From: Hemibagrus wyckioides
Lineage: Eukaryota > Chordata > Actinopteri > Siluriformes > Bagridae
Assembly: GCF_019097595.1 (NCBI RefSeq)
Contig: NC_080718.1
Location: 18,118,657-18,182,656 of the forward strand
Length of the DNA: 64,000 nucleotides
Direction: 5' to 3'
A program made the translations under genes and the position numbers. Every line of letters begins with the position of its first letter. Positions within the stretch are counted from its first letter, which is position 1. This document shows, piece after piece, positions 46,870 to 64,000 of the stretch. Under the pieces are notes generated by a model that did not search any database, was not told the origin of the DNA, and saw nothing but the letters and a program-made list of their open reading frames with translations.

Positions 46870-48897
46870 ATGACAGATCCCAACAAACCTGGGCGCAAGC
46901 TGTCCACATCAGGAGAAAGCTTATACAAGATCCTGGACCTGCAAAAAGGAGCTTCCTCTGAGGACATTAAAAAATCTTATAGGTAAACTGCCATTGCAGG
47001 ACTATTTATATGAACATTATACCCAAGTTTGCCAATACTGCACATAAACATGAGTACTGGTTTGTCAGGTTGCTTGTTTGAATTCATTACTTCTTTTGCT
47101 TTGCTTTGGAACTGAAGCGCTGCCCATATTACAGTAAAGGTGTCCGATGATACGCTTATGCGTTTGAACTGTTGAATAGCGAAAAATAAATACATTCCCA
47201 TCATCAAACAGGATATTCATAGTCTAATATCGATACAGTTAATGCAGTATTGGTGCATATCTGATATGTCAGCATGCATTTATGTTGGCACACCACTGAA
47301 TGAGGTGGACATCCACATAAATGCAACAATTAATGTGCTTTCAGAAAACTGGCACTACGGTATCACCCTGACAAGAACCCTGACAACCCTGAGGCTGCAG
47401 AAAAGTTTAAAGAGATCAACAATGCTAACTCCATTCTTAATGATGAGACCAAACGTCAGATCTACGATCAATATGGATCCATGGGCCTTTACGTTTCTGA
47501 CCAGTTCGGAGAAGAGAGTGTTAAATACTACTTCCTCATGTCAAAGTGTTGGTTCAAGGTGGGCAGTGTGTTTAGGTCACTCTTCACTCACAATAGAAAT
47601 GATTTTTAAATGTAAATATTTTTAGACCGTTACCTTCTTTGATTTCTTTTTAATTTATGTCTCTTGTCTTTTCAGGCACTTTTTTTCTGTACCATGCTCT
47701 TCACTTGCTGCTGTTGCTGCTGCTGCTGCTGCTTCTGTTGTGGGAAGTGTGGATCAAAAGAAGAAGAGGAGGAATACTTCTATGTGGATCCCGAGCAACT
47801 TGAAGCTCAAATGTTTGAAGAGCAAAACAAAGGTGAAGTAATTACCAATGAGGTGACAGAGGAGAAATAACAATTGCGCAATTTTATGGTCTATACTTGG
47901 ACCATAAAATAGCTATCACATTTCTTAATATTTAATGAGCTTCTAGTACATGTATCTAATCAGAATGTGTTAGGACTTTGTACTTATAAATATGATGACA
48001 AATATATGCATTTATTTTAATAAAGAAAAAAAATTGATATGCAAAAACGTATATACACACACCTCTCTTGAGATGAATCAGTTTAGTTTTTTAGCATTCT
48101 TGTTTGTTTATGAATGAATTTTTTAAATAAAACGTTCAAAGTATCTTGAATACAAAGACATTATATGTGTAAATTTGAAGTGGATACATAAAGTGGAAGT
48201 GTGTTTCTTGTATAATATGCCTATTACCATTTTTAGTGATGTTAAATGTTATGTTCATGTAGTACAGATTTATGAAGCAGATGTGGCAGAGGCATCACTC
48301 TGCTAGTTAAGGTTCTATGAGATGACATGATGGTGTATTAGCATGGAAATGGAAACTTTGAAACCCTTTGTGTTTAAGGCACAGTATACAGATGAAGGGG
48401 TGAGAGAGGACAAGATACATGGATAAAAGCATTGATGCATTAGTTGCTTTAGGTAGAGATGAATTCCCATTGGTGGCAGTTTCAGCACCTTTAAAATAAT
48501 AAAATTAATATTATGCACCATTAGCCATCACACATTACATATACAGTATAGTTTCAAATGTTTTTCTGGGGCAAAAGTCTTTTCAGCACCTAAGAGTATA
48601 GATAGAAGTCAGTGTGAGCAATGATTTTCCTTCATTTGCACCTCTTATGTCATTTGCTTTGCAGGAAATCAAACTGTTATCATCGGACAGCCAGTTCCCT
48701 CTGCAGCTCCTGAAGCTTCACGTGAGTATTTACTTTACACTATCTGCTGATTTGTGAATTATGTTTACATACTGCCATAGGCATTAAATACATATAAATG
48801 ATGATGATACATGATATTATTTTGCTTCACTTCTACAGCACAGGGTCCAGTGATCATAGGCATGCCTATTCCTAGTCAAGACCCCAAGGACCATTAA
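46870..48897 (+). CDS. dnajc5g: Cysteine string protein, DNAJC5G type
   Basis: Palmitoylated J-domain co-chaperone of secretory vesicles that stimulates Hsc70. Exons: 46870-46982, 47345-47558, 47676-47832, 48665-48721, 48839-48897; 199 aa (human DNAJC5 198). J domain about 16-85 with HPD at 45-47 ([20 protein letters not shown]), then the linker [13 protein letters not shown], which resembles DNAJC5G more than DNAJC5. The cysteine string spans about 114-134, with nine consecutive Cys at 120-128 encoded by TGC/TGT codons. An acidic tail follows ([20 protein letters not shown]). Exons 4 and 5 each encode a VIIGxPxPS motif. An alternative end by reading into intron 3 is likely (see findings). 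Human DNAJC5G also neighbours SLC30A3. Which teleost duplicate this is cannot be told here. Confidence 0.9.
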
Positions 48898-51068
48898 GGT
48901 TAGAACATCTATTTTATACTGTACTTCAGTTCACTGCCGTATAGTAGAAGACTGGATGGATCTCACTGCTCCTTCTCATTCCCACTGCAACACCTCATTT
49001 GTGTTCTGAGTTCTTTACTAACAAGAAGCAAAGGATGTTTCTGATCAGAACACTACAAAAATTACAAGTTAAAATATTTTGTATATAGTTAAAATTATCT
49101 ATTCGTAATGTGAAATCACAGAATTGGCAGATTATTGTGTTCATTTCAAGCATTAATTTTTAGAAAGAAGCAAAACTATCTGCCAGTAGAATAAGAAAAT
49201 TTAAAAATAGGAAAATATGCCTAGAAATATGTCTAATAATCTTAGATTTGGTTCAAGCCCATATATATTATTATAAGAAATAACATATTTGACTAGATTC
49301 AAGATATCACTTGCTAAGATGTCAGATTTTGCAGTGTACCATCATCCCTGAGGAACCTGTTTAAGGGGTTATGCTGAAAAAACGGATATTTTTGATTACT
49401 GATCTATTGGTAAATTAATTCAGGATGCAGCAACTGGCTGGATAGGGGCACATATTGTTTAATTTTGCTGAATGAGATTACGTCTGTTACAATGCTCCAT
49501 TTCTTTTTTTTCCTGTAGGTGGAGACAGCATACAGCCAGCTCTCTACAGAACATCAGTCTTTTGCCTCTAAGGATCAAACTTCTGTACAAAAGTGGCTGG
49601 CCATGTTTTTGGACTTGGCCCACTGTCAGTAAGGGGAAAGTTAAAATTCAGTGCAGCACTTGAGGAAATTTTGGCTGATAGGCAGGGGCTGTATAGTGTG
49701 TGTGTGTGTGTGCATGCACTCTGTGGACTGAAAGTGGTTCAGAATGTACCGTTTACACTTACTGTACTTTTCCTTCTGTTCTTTTAATGTGGTATCAAGT
49801 TCTTTCCTAGATTTAGATATTTATATAGTGAAATCTTTTAAATTAACAGTACCTAATTTGCTTTTGACTGAGTTTCTCCAGCCCAAAGAAATATACTGGT
49901 GTTCATATTGTACAGAGTTTGGAAAAAGAAAATGTAATTATCAAATATCTTTAGGAGCACACAATACCAGCATGTTTGGTCTGCCTTCGTTTGTCTTAAT
50001 TAGCAAATTTAAATGGGAAATATATAATAGTTTAAATGACTGTGGCCCTGTGAGACTTTAATATTTATCTTTTCTCATAAAAAATATTGACAGTATTTAA
50101 AATGTTTTAAATATTTATCATGGACAAACACTTTATAGGCAGCAGGGATTGGACTATGATGCTGTATTAGAGCATTTTAAGTTAAAATACTCTGCTTAAG
50201 AATGTACTGTGATTAAAAAAATGCAAGCAAATATTAGTTTTTGATATCTACATACAAGTCCATATTTATATCTGCCTCCAAATAAATGCTGTGTATTCAG
50301 GCTCTTAGTGAAATACATTAAACCCCCAACCCCATACCCTTCACCCCCACACACACAAACAATTATAATTTGTATAACTTGTCTCTATTTTATTAAAGAC
50401 AAGTCATAGATTACTCAGGTATCTGCAAGATTGAGATTTTTCATGCTTCTGGGATCTCACAAAACTATTTTTCTTTTGAGAAATTTAAACAATGGCATAA
50501 CTGTAATGAGTCGTCTAATATTTTTTTATATTAGTATAATGCAAAGTCGATACAGTACAATACTTCAAATGTTTGTGCAATATAAAGATGTTTGTATTTG
50601 TAAATTGGAAGTGTATGCAATGATTTAAATGGAATAAATTATACTTTTGAGTGCCAGATTGTTGTATCTGTTGAAATTGTTGAATAACACGGATTATGTG
50701 CCGTTAATTCGATGTAAATTAATTTTTGATTTTATTTGAATGTCCCACATATGCCACTTTTTATGTAAAGCTTCAGAGATCATAGAAATTGTAAATTTAG
50801 TCTTGAATGCTGTTTATCTAAGTTATATAAGACATAACCTTGGTAGTGGGATTGAAATGGGAATTTTTTGGCCTTGCTTATCTTTAAATAAACGATATGT
50901 CCTGAGACTTTAAACATTGCGCAATGTAGGGACAGCATGTGAAACAGCATATGGCCACTTTCTGTTTCTTGCTGCACTTGCAATTCTGTTTTCTAGTGTG
51001 AGGAGTCTGTGCTTATTGCACTATTTGTTAGTATTATTTCAGAGGTTTGGTTTAGAGAAAAGGATTCC
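48898..51068. other. Spacer, probably a long dnajc5g 3' UTR
   Basis: No supported coding exon. Plus-strand AATAAA motifs at 50281-50286 and 50633-50638 could end the dnajc5g transcript, giving a 3' UTR of about 1.4-1.7 kb. The zinc transporter promoter must lie near 50.7-51.07 kb, but no diagnostic motif is visible. Confidence 0.4.
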
Positions 51069-53723
51069 ATGGTAGATTTGGTAAAGTCTCAATTCACAAG
51101 GCCGGAAAATACTCAGTATTCCCTTCTTCTGGGGTAAGTCATAAGCTCAAGTACAAGTACAATTTCAGTTTTGGGGAAGAGATTGTGCCTTCATTTGTGA
51201 AGGTCTTACAAGGTTATGTATAAGGATACCAGACAATTTCATACAAGAATCTTGGATTTAGAGAAAAGATCAATGGTTTCTGAAACCTTCTATTTCCAAA
51301 AATCACACTGTACAGTATCTATTAGAATGAAGTTCTTGAAACGTCAAAATTTTGATGCTAAATATGTTTATTTTCAGTCCCTCTGATGAGTTGAATGATG
51401 ACTACATAAGCACTGAATTTGAGGATGAACAGTGGAAGCCATTTCACTGTCATAGCAACCGAGCAGCATGCAGTCAAAACTACGAGAAATTAGTAGCCCA
51501 GAGGAAGCTGCTAATCACATGCGTGATCTGTTTGGTCTTCATGATCGGAGAACTGATTGGTAATATATGTATAAAGCTACTTCTAACATTAATCACTATT
51601 AAACGAGCATAATGAATGACTATGGGATGTCATAAGCACATATAATCTAACAATCACAAAACTATAAATCAAAAACACAGCTCTACATGTTGATTCTACA
51701 GACAAATTCTGTGGGTTGCATTGACTGTCTAGTTTTTCCCTGTTCCTCATTTTAAAAAATCTTGCTGTATATATCTGCCTGGCATTTGAATTTCTTCTCT
51801 CATAGGTGGTTATATTGCTCATAGTCTTGCTGTAATGACTGATGCAGCCCATCTTCTGACTGACTTTGCCAGCATTCTGCTAAGCCTCTTTTCTCTGTGG
51901 ATCTCCAAAAAACCGGCTTCAAAAAGCTTGACTTATGGCTGGCACCGCTCAGGTTAGATCATTGCATTAACTAAAGTCCACTGCTTTATTATTGTTAAAA
52001 GAGACATTAGAACTTTTTAAAAAAAAAAAAAAAATCATGTTTGAATTCTTTTAATTCTTCTTGATTTCTAGTGATGTCTGAAATTTTACCTTTTAGCATC
52101 ATCTGCTTAGATTCATGCACACACAAATATGCATGCTATTACACTATATTGCCAGAAGTTTTGGGATGTCTGCCTTTACATGCACATAACTGTAATATGG
52201 AGTTGGCCCACTTCCCGTAACTCTTCTGGGAAGGCTTTCCACAAGGTTTAGGAGTGTGTTTATGTAAATTTTTGACCATTCCTTTAGAAGCACGTTTGTG
52301 AGGTCAGACACTGATGTTGGACAAGAAGGTCTGGCTTGCATTCGCCACTCTAATTCATCCCCAAGGTGTTGGGAGCATGAAATTATCCAAAATGTCTTGG
52401 TATGCTGAAGCATTAAAAGTTCTTTCACTGGAACTAAGGGGCCAAGCCCAAATTTGGAGGGGTGTCCCCAAACCTTTGGCAATATAGTGTAGCCAGTTTT
52501 AAAAGACAGCTGAATTTGATTTTTTTTTTTTTTTTTTTTACACATTTTCCAGAGATTTTGGGTGGCCTTTTTTCAGTGCTGTCCATTTGGGTAGTGACTG
52601 CTGTATTGCTGTTCATTGCAATCCAAAGGATCATCAGTAATGACTATGAAATTAATAGCAACGTCATGCTCATCACCTCTGGCTGTGCTGTGGTGGTAAA
52701 TATCTTGTAAGTGTTTTGATGGCAACAGTTTAATAATCTGGTGAACTATTAAACTCTTTCAAGTAATATTATCATTGTACACTTGTGGGATTATTTTTAG
52801 AATGGCATTTATTCTACACCAGTCCCCAGGGTCTCATGGTCACAGCCATGATCACAATAACACCAGTGTGAGGGCAGCTTTCATCCATGTGCTGGGAGAC
52901 TTGCTGCAGAGTCTGGGTGTTCTGCTAGCCGCAACAATCATCTACCTTTGGGTAATAACCATTTTGTTAGGCACAATATATCTCTTTTTCAATTAAATTA
53001 AAAGAACAATTAGAGGAATAATATATTTCCCCCCCTATTCAGCCCAAATGGAAAATAGCAGATCCTATTTGTACATTTTTGTTTTCCATACTTGTGCTTG
53101 CAACAACATCCACTATTCTGAAAGACATTTTCAGAGTGCTCATGGAGGGTAAGTAGATAATCAAACATTCAAAGTTATCAATCATCAAATGTTTCATAAG
53201 GCAACAACAGTATATTAGGTCTTTGTTTTAAGGAACACCACCCGGTATAGACTATGACTCTGTGAAAGACAGCCTGCTATCAGTCAGAGGAGTCAAAGCA
53301 ACTCACAGTCTTCATATTTGGGCACTGACCATGAGTCAGAATCAGATGTCTGTCCATGCTCTCATAGGTAAGCCTATATTAAGTTTCTCAAGAAAAAAAC
53401 CAATATTAGTTTTTCACAGTATTTCATTTAGCAAGTGAAATAACAGACTGGAAGAATACTTCCTTTTGTTGAACGTATTCTATAACTTGTAATAAATATC
53501 AGGCAAAATTACTGTATAGATACTGTCCACAATATATTTAACAGTATGTTTAAAAATTAAATCATGTTTTACTCTAGATGAACAAACTGATCCACATTCT
53601 GCACTTAAGGATATGACAAAACTGCTCCAGACTGAATTCAGCTTCCACAACATCACCATTCAGATAGAAGCATATTCAGATGAAATGGCTTACTGCAATG
53701 AGTGCCAGGACAGAAGCGACTGA
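51069..53723 (+). CDS. Vesicular zinc transporter of the ZnT2/3/8 group (SLC30A family)
   Basis: Cation diffusion facilitator that moves Zn2+ from cytosol into vesicles in exchange for protons. Exons: 51069-51133, 51378-51559, 51806-51952, 52553-52706, 52801-52951, 53043-53148, 53233-53367, 53578-53723; 361 aa with consistent phases. Six membrane segments; the transport site pairs are H98/D102 (AAHLLTD) and H212/D216 (HVLGD). The N-terminal HCH (45-47) matches the inter-subunit zinc clamp of ZnT8. A short His loop HGHSHDH (195-201) lies between helices 4 and 5. The C-terminal domain is [11 protein letters not shown]...HSLHIWALT, ending with paired cysteines CNEC. Sequence sits between ZnT2, ZnT3 and ZnT8. 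By synteny with slc5a6 and dnajc5g it would be slc30a3, so I leave the symbol open. Start: the first exon ([10 protein letters not shown]) is chosen because it supplies the needed two bases of phase and a strong donor. Confidence 0.92.
52142..52489 (-). mobile_element. 348-bp deletion derivative of a Tc1-like transposon
   Basis: TA-flanked, with CACTATATTGCCAGAAG and the inverted TTGGCAATATAGTG at the ends. In minus sense it retains part of the transposase C-terminus ([14 protein letters not shown]... and [12 protein letters not shown]). It ends 64 bp before exon 4 of the zinc transporter, in intron 3. Confidence 0.85.
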
Positions 53724-54337
53724 GTTAGTGCAGGACAATGTCCTGGAAAGCACAACCTTCTCAACACTTTAATTAATGTCATACACTGTGTTTATATTTT
53801 AGTGTACCACCATCTGACATGTTTTATATTCATCACGGATTTTGAAGGCAACATTTTTCTCTAAACTGCATATGGTACATATCAGTATGTCAAGGCTTTT
53901 GCTGTCTTTTTCGGTCAATGATCCCTGTATTTCTGTAAAAATTTCAAAGGCAGAATAGAAAAATGTTCTTAAAGCTTTATGCATAACACAACACATTAGG
54001 CTGTTATCACTAATTATCTTCCCATAACAATGTTTTCTAAAAGTGTTTTATTTCCCTGAGCAGTTATCCAATGCTTCCCCTTTTTATTCATTAAAAATTA
54101 TGGCACAACATACATTGTTGGAAATGTCTTGTTTTAAATTTACTTGTAGCTTACTATGTAACTTGTCATGCTTGCAAGATACTACTGATCCTTCCATCCT
54201 TTTTTCTATTACGGAAAACTTACCCTTAAATCTGTTACAAAACACTGGCACTGGAGCATCCTTCCTACAATGATATACATTTACCCATACCAACAATTTT
54301 TCAATATCCTTGACAAGCAATTACAACCAATGTCCCT

Positions 54338-54420
<83 letters not shown>

Positions 54421-54831
54421 GTTTAAATACATGAATGTAAAAATAAAAAACCTTAAGATTTTATGAATTCAAAAGCACTGTGTTAGATTTCAAGAATTCA
54501 AAAGTGCTTTGGTATTTACGCTTTTAAATACTGGTGTCATGTTTCTTGGGATCACAAATGAACTTTAACAATTTTTTTTGCAAATTCATTACCTTTTACT
54601 TCATGCCATTCAGAAGTAATTCAGACAGTAATTTTCTTAAGATGCACATCATATCACAATATAGTGATTGTAATTTTTTTCCATAGAAACATTTCATTAC
54701 AGAAAGAAGCAGACAACATCCTTCAATTCTGTCCTTTTCCACAAGTGCACATTTAGAAGCGTCACGAATTTTTTTTAAACATGTAGTCTGACTTCCCGAA
54801 CTTCCCTATAAGCTCCATACAAAACTGCTTG
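53724..54831. other. Convergent spacer between the zinc transporter and coq8a
   Basis: Both flanking genes end here tail-to-tail, so most of it is probably 3' UTR. Plus-strand AATAAA at 54442-54447 could serve the zinc transporter; TTTATT near 54046 could serve coq8a in minus sense, in which case the two 3' UTRs would overlap. No further coding exon seen. Confidence 0.45.
54340..54420. repeat. (AAT)n followed by (ATT)n, self-complementary
   Basis: About 48 bp of AAT units run straight into about 33 bp of TTA/ATT units. The two halves are reverse complements, so the 81-bp tract can form a hairpin or cruciform. Confidence 0.95.
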
Positions 54832-61375
<6,544 letters not shown>

Positions 61376-61587
61376 GACTTCCCCTTTCTGACCTGCAGGT
61401 TTCCTCAAGTTTATACCACAAAACAATTCAAAGTTCACAAGTTCACAATCAACTTAAACAACTGCTACAATGCGTCTTAAGCCACACTGCATTTATCCCG
61501 GTTAATGTCAGAGGAATTATTGGGATAATTAGTTTACTGCATTAACGCTTATAACGGGTAACAATATCCAACCGCTTAATTACTTAC

Positions 61588-61870
61588 CACTAAATCCGAC
61601 ACGTCTCTGTTCCACAAATGAAAAACTTGAACTGCATACAGGAGTCACAAGTGCAAGAAACTATCCTTCAGCAGCCTCAGTGGCATAGTTAGAAATACTG
61701 ACTGACCAGCAAGTGCAACTAAACAAAGTAGTACTAAACACTGCCATTCAAGAAGACATTTAGTCTTCTTTAGAAACAGACGTATGAACAACAGCAGGCG
61801 TGGAGGCGCGTTGACCTTGCAAAATACACTCTAACATTTATAGACGTAAAGTAATGTGACTGCCACCTAG
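61588..61870 (-). promoter_or_regulatory. coq8a: coq8a 5' UTR exon and promoter area
   Basis: A donor GTAAGTAA ends a non-coding exon at 61588. Upstream there is a TGACCTTG (61812-61819), the reverse of an extended AAGGTCA nuclear-receptor half-site, in a GC-richer patch (AGGCGTGGAGGCGCG). CACCTAGGGG at 61864-61873 weakly resembles CTCF. TSS not determinable. Confidence 0.4.
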
Positions 61871-63359
61871 GGGTAAATACTGCGACACACAGCCTTCATT
61901 TCAGGATTTCATTTGGATTTAAAGAACAGGGAGAAGCAGAAGCTGAAGATTGGCAAAATAAAACCCCAGAGTGGCTTTTGGATGTTCGGTTCATGTGTCA
62001 TTTTGACTCATTTATTACCAGCTGAGACAGATAAGATATATTTGAAAGCACAAATCTTAAATCCATTTATTGACATTTACATTTCTGGCATTTGGCAGAT
62101 GCCCTTATGCAGAGAAAAGTTGCTCTGGATTTTATACCACTGAGCAATTGAGGGTTAAGGGCCTTTGTTGGGGATCAGTAAAGACACATAACCTCTTATT
62201 GTGCCCAGGGATTTGCCTGTCAGCAGGTGTGTACGAGTGCAAACTAGATATGGAAGTAACGGAACGCTGAGTTAATGCACCTATTTGTTTCATTTTCTGT
62301 AAGAAGCAGTCTGTGTCAATTGATGCATCAGCACATTTTGCAAACTGTTTCATTCTCAAAATAGAATAGAGTCTGTGTAATACCAATCTGACAGATACCA
62401 AAAAGTAAACTTGACTTTTTTTATTTTTACTAGAAGAGATGTTCGTCTGGGGGAAAAGCATATTTTCACAAACAGTGTGAAAATAAAAACAGAAAAAAAA
62501 AAAAAATCACAGAGTGACATCAACAAATATACAAATATTTAGTTTTAACGCTTACAGTTAGAAGTGATTAGCACCATATACACAACTCTTAAACGTTAAC
62601 TTATAAGAAGACACTTTGGCACTGATTTTTGCTAAAACTTTTAATAAACAGATGAGGCACAGATGTCTTCCAACAGAATTATATATTGTCTTTCAGGAGG
62701 ACAAAATAACAGAAAACAATGTTTTACATAAAATAACATTATACCCTTGGTTTTAATTGACATCATAAAATAAATATTGCTTGTGTCTAGGGTGTATGTA
62801 TCCAAATCAGGTGAACCACGCTGGATTTACAGTCCCTTAAATAGTACTCCATAGTGAGTCTGGAGTACATAAGCGAAAAAAAACAAAACATGTAGCACGT
62901 TCACATAATTCTGGTGTATCCATGTTTTTTCTCTTTTTTTATTGTTTTATTTCTAATGAATTATATTTACAATAACACTAGGTCTTATTTTTGTTTAAAC
63001 CAGATGCTACACAACTTATATTAGTTTTTATTCTCCCACTGTCTGTGCACAAATCAATCATTATTTATTTAACACAACCCAATTGCAGTCTGAATGCATT
63101 ATTTTGTTTAGCTTTTGCATGGCAGTGTATTTTATTTCACCTGAAAAAAAAAAAAAATCACCTAAGGTTATGATTAGCTTTCCAGGCTGTGGGACAGTAC
63201 ATTAAATCCAGCACCCTACCATTTAACTTCTTAGATAATGTTTCAGTTAAAATTGCACTGAAAGCCAAAACAACAAAACATTGTGTCACTGTTGATTTCC
63301 ATACAGAGTGCACTGTATTAAATTAATCTTGATTATTTGTAGAGTCCTTGTCATCACGG
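61871..63359. other. Spacer upstream of coq8a, including tatdn3 3' UTR
   Basis: No supported gene. It contains the short interspersed repeat at 62075-62240 and A/T-rich stretches (runs at 62491-62506 and 63144-63157). Minus-strand AATAAA-type motifs near 62939-62945 may end tatdn3. Confidence 0.45.
62075..62240. repeat. Degenerate short interspersed repeat
   Basis: The boxes 'catttggcagatgccctta' and 'gagcaattgagggttaaggg' in this order are ones I recognise from an abundant teleost repeat ('gcatttagcagacgccctt'). The copy is diverged and its boundaries are approximate. Confidence 0.5.
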
Positions 63360-63997
63360 TCATAAATGACTGATAAATGTCTTCAGCTTGGGGAAAAGAC
63401 GAAGAGCATTGAGTGTGGTGACTTCGATGACCTTTTCCACAGGGATGCCTTTGGTTTTGGCAATATAGTCTGCACTAATGGTGATATTCTTTGGTTCATT
63501 CCTTACCTAAATGTAACATAAGCTTAGTGAAGAAATATGCAAGCAGTGCAAACAAAGGTTAAGATATAAATCTAACCACTGAAAATAAAATGAATAGGAG
63601 GTAGTTACAGAGTCACTAATGTTAAAATGTTAAACATGCAAACAAACAAAAAAAAAATTACCTGCTTTTCAGGTCCAAGAGCTGGTGAATCCGTCTCCAG
63701 ACATATGTTTTCTAGTGGCAACTGTTTCACAAGTTTCTGCTTCTTAGCAGAAAAGGGAAAAACATATGACGTCACAGATGACATGGTATTACATCACTGA
63801 TAGTCTGAAACACATGCTTAAAAATTTTAATGAATTTGGCACTGTATCGAATCCTTTAGGAAACATCTGCAGAAACTAAATTACCTGTTCACTTCTTACA
63901 ACTGATGGTGGTATAGAAAAGAAGTAGCCTGCACGTACACCTTCCATTGCAACTGAGGGTTTTCCATCAAATGCATGAAGAAGAGCGTTTTCTACAC
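63360..63997 (-). CDS. tatdn3: TATDN3, TatD-family metal-dependent DNase, 3' part
   Basis: Partial: only the last three coding exons are in the window (63997-63885, 63736-63662, 63506-63360); the gene continues past 64000. TatD-family proteins are metal-dependent hydrolases with a TIM-barrel fold and 3'-5' exonuclease or DNase activity. The 111 or so residues include [20 protein letters not shown], the family metal-ligand segment [10 protein letters not shown], and NALRLFPKL near the stop. These match TATDN3 specifically. The acceptor of the first exon is the TAG at 64000-63998, right at the window edge, which phase supports. Confidence 0.9.
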
Positions 63998-64000
63998 CTA

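Noticed and set aside
49472..50061. Three overlapping plus-strand frames after dnajc5g
   Set aside because: Probably 3' UTR; no family match and AT-rich.

Overview
This is a vertebrate, almost certainly teleost, nuclear window: long AT-rich introns with GT-AG boundaries, many Tc1-like and hAT-like DNA transposon fossils, AT microsatellites, and nine recognisable vertebrate genes plus one coding gene I do not recognise. I built the gene models by hand from translated exons, splice sites and reading phase. Every joined coding sequence is in frame throughout and close to the length of its family.

Layout. smc6 (minus, 26 coding exons, 1083 aa) fills 470-10534, with a GC-rich promoter and a perfect CRE at about 10.95-11.06 kb. 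A repeat-rich spacer follows (hAT and Tc1 fossils). Next is a complete adhesion GPCR of the ADGRF group, probably adgrf3 (minus, 15221-22904, 16 coding exons, 1008 aa). After a 4.1 kb gene-poor spacer comes slc5a6, the sodium-dependent multivitamin transporter (minus, 26994-35029, 621 aa). It is head-to-head with cenpo (plus, 35831-39441, 276 aa) across a shared promoter. cenpo faces an unrecognised coiled-coil gene (minus, 39745-40483). On the plus strand follow tp53i3 (42945-44425), a cysteine-string protein of the dnajc5g type (46870-48897) and a ZnT2/3/8-type zinc transporter (51069-53723). coq8a (minus, 54832-61375, 604 aa) converges on the zinc transporter. The last three coding exons of tatdn3 (minus) run off the right edge.

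Functionally this is a neighbourhood, not a pathway: genome maintenance (smc6), kinetochore (cenpo), vitamin and zinc transport (slc5a6, ZnT), secretory-vesicle chaperone (dnajc5g), quinone chemistry (tp53i3, coq8a), receptor signalling (adgrf3). From memory, the human counterparts of smc6 to the zinc transporter lie on 2p23-p24 and those of coq8a and tatdn3 on 1q, so the window looks like conserved synteny plus one ancestral junction.

I found no clearly undescribed biological system. The best leads are transcript-level: a predicted intronic-polyadenylation isoform and a duplicated C-terminal exon motif in dnajc5g, a GC-AG intron and a tandem acceptor in smc6, a 13-nt microexon in adgrf3, a 12-nt alternative acceptor in coq8a, the unrecognised coiled-coil gene with a 12-nt coding first exon, and two hAT-type MITEs with exact 8-bp target duplications.
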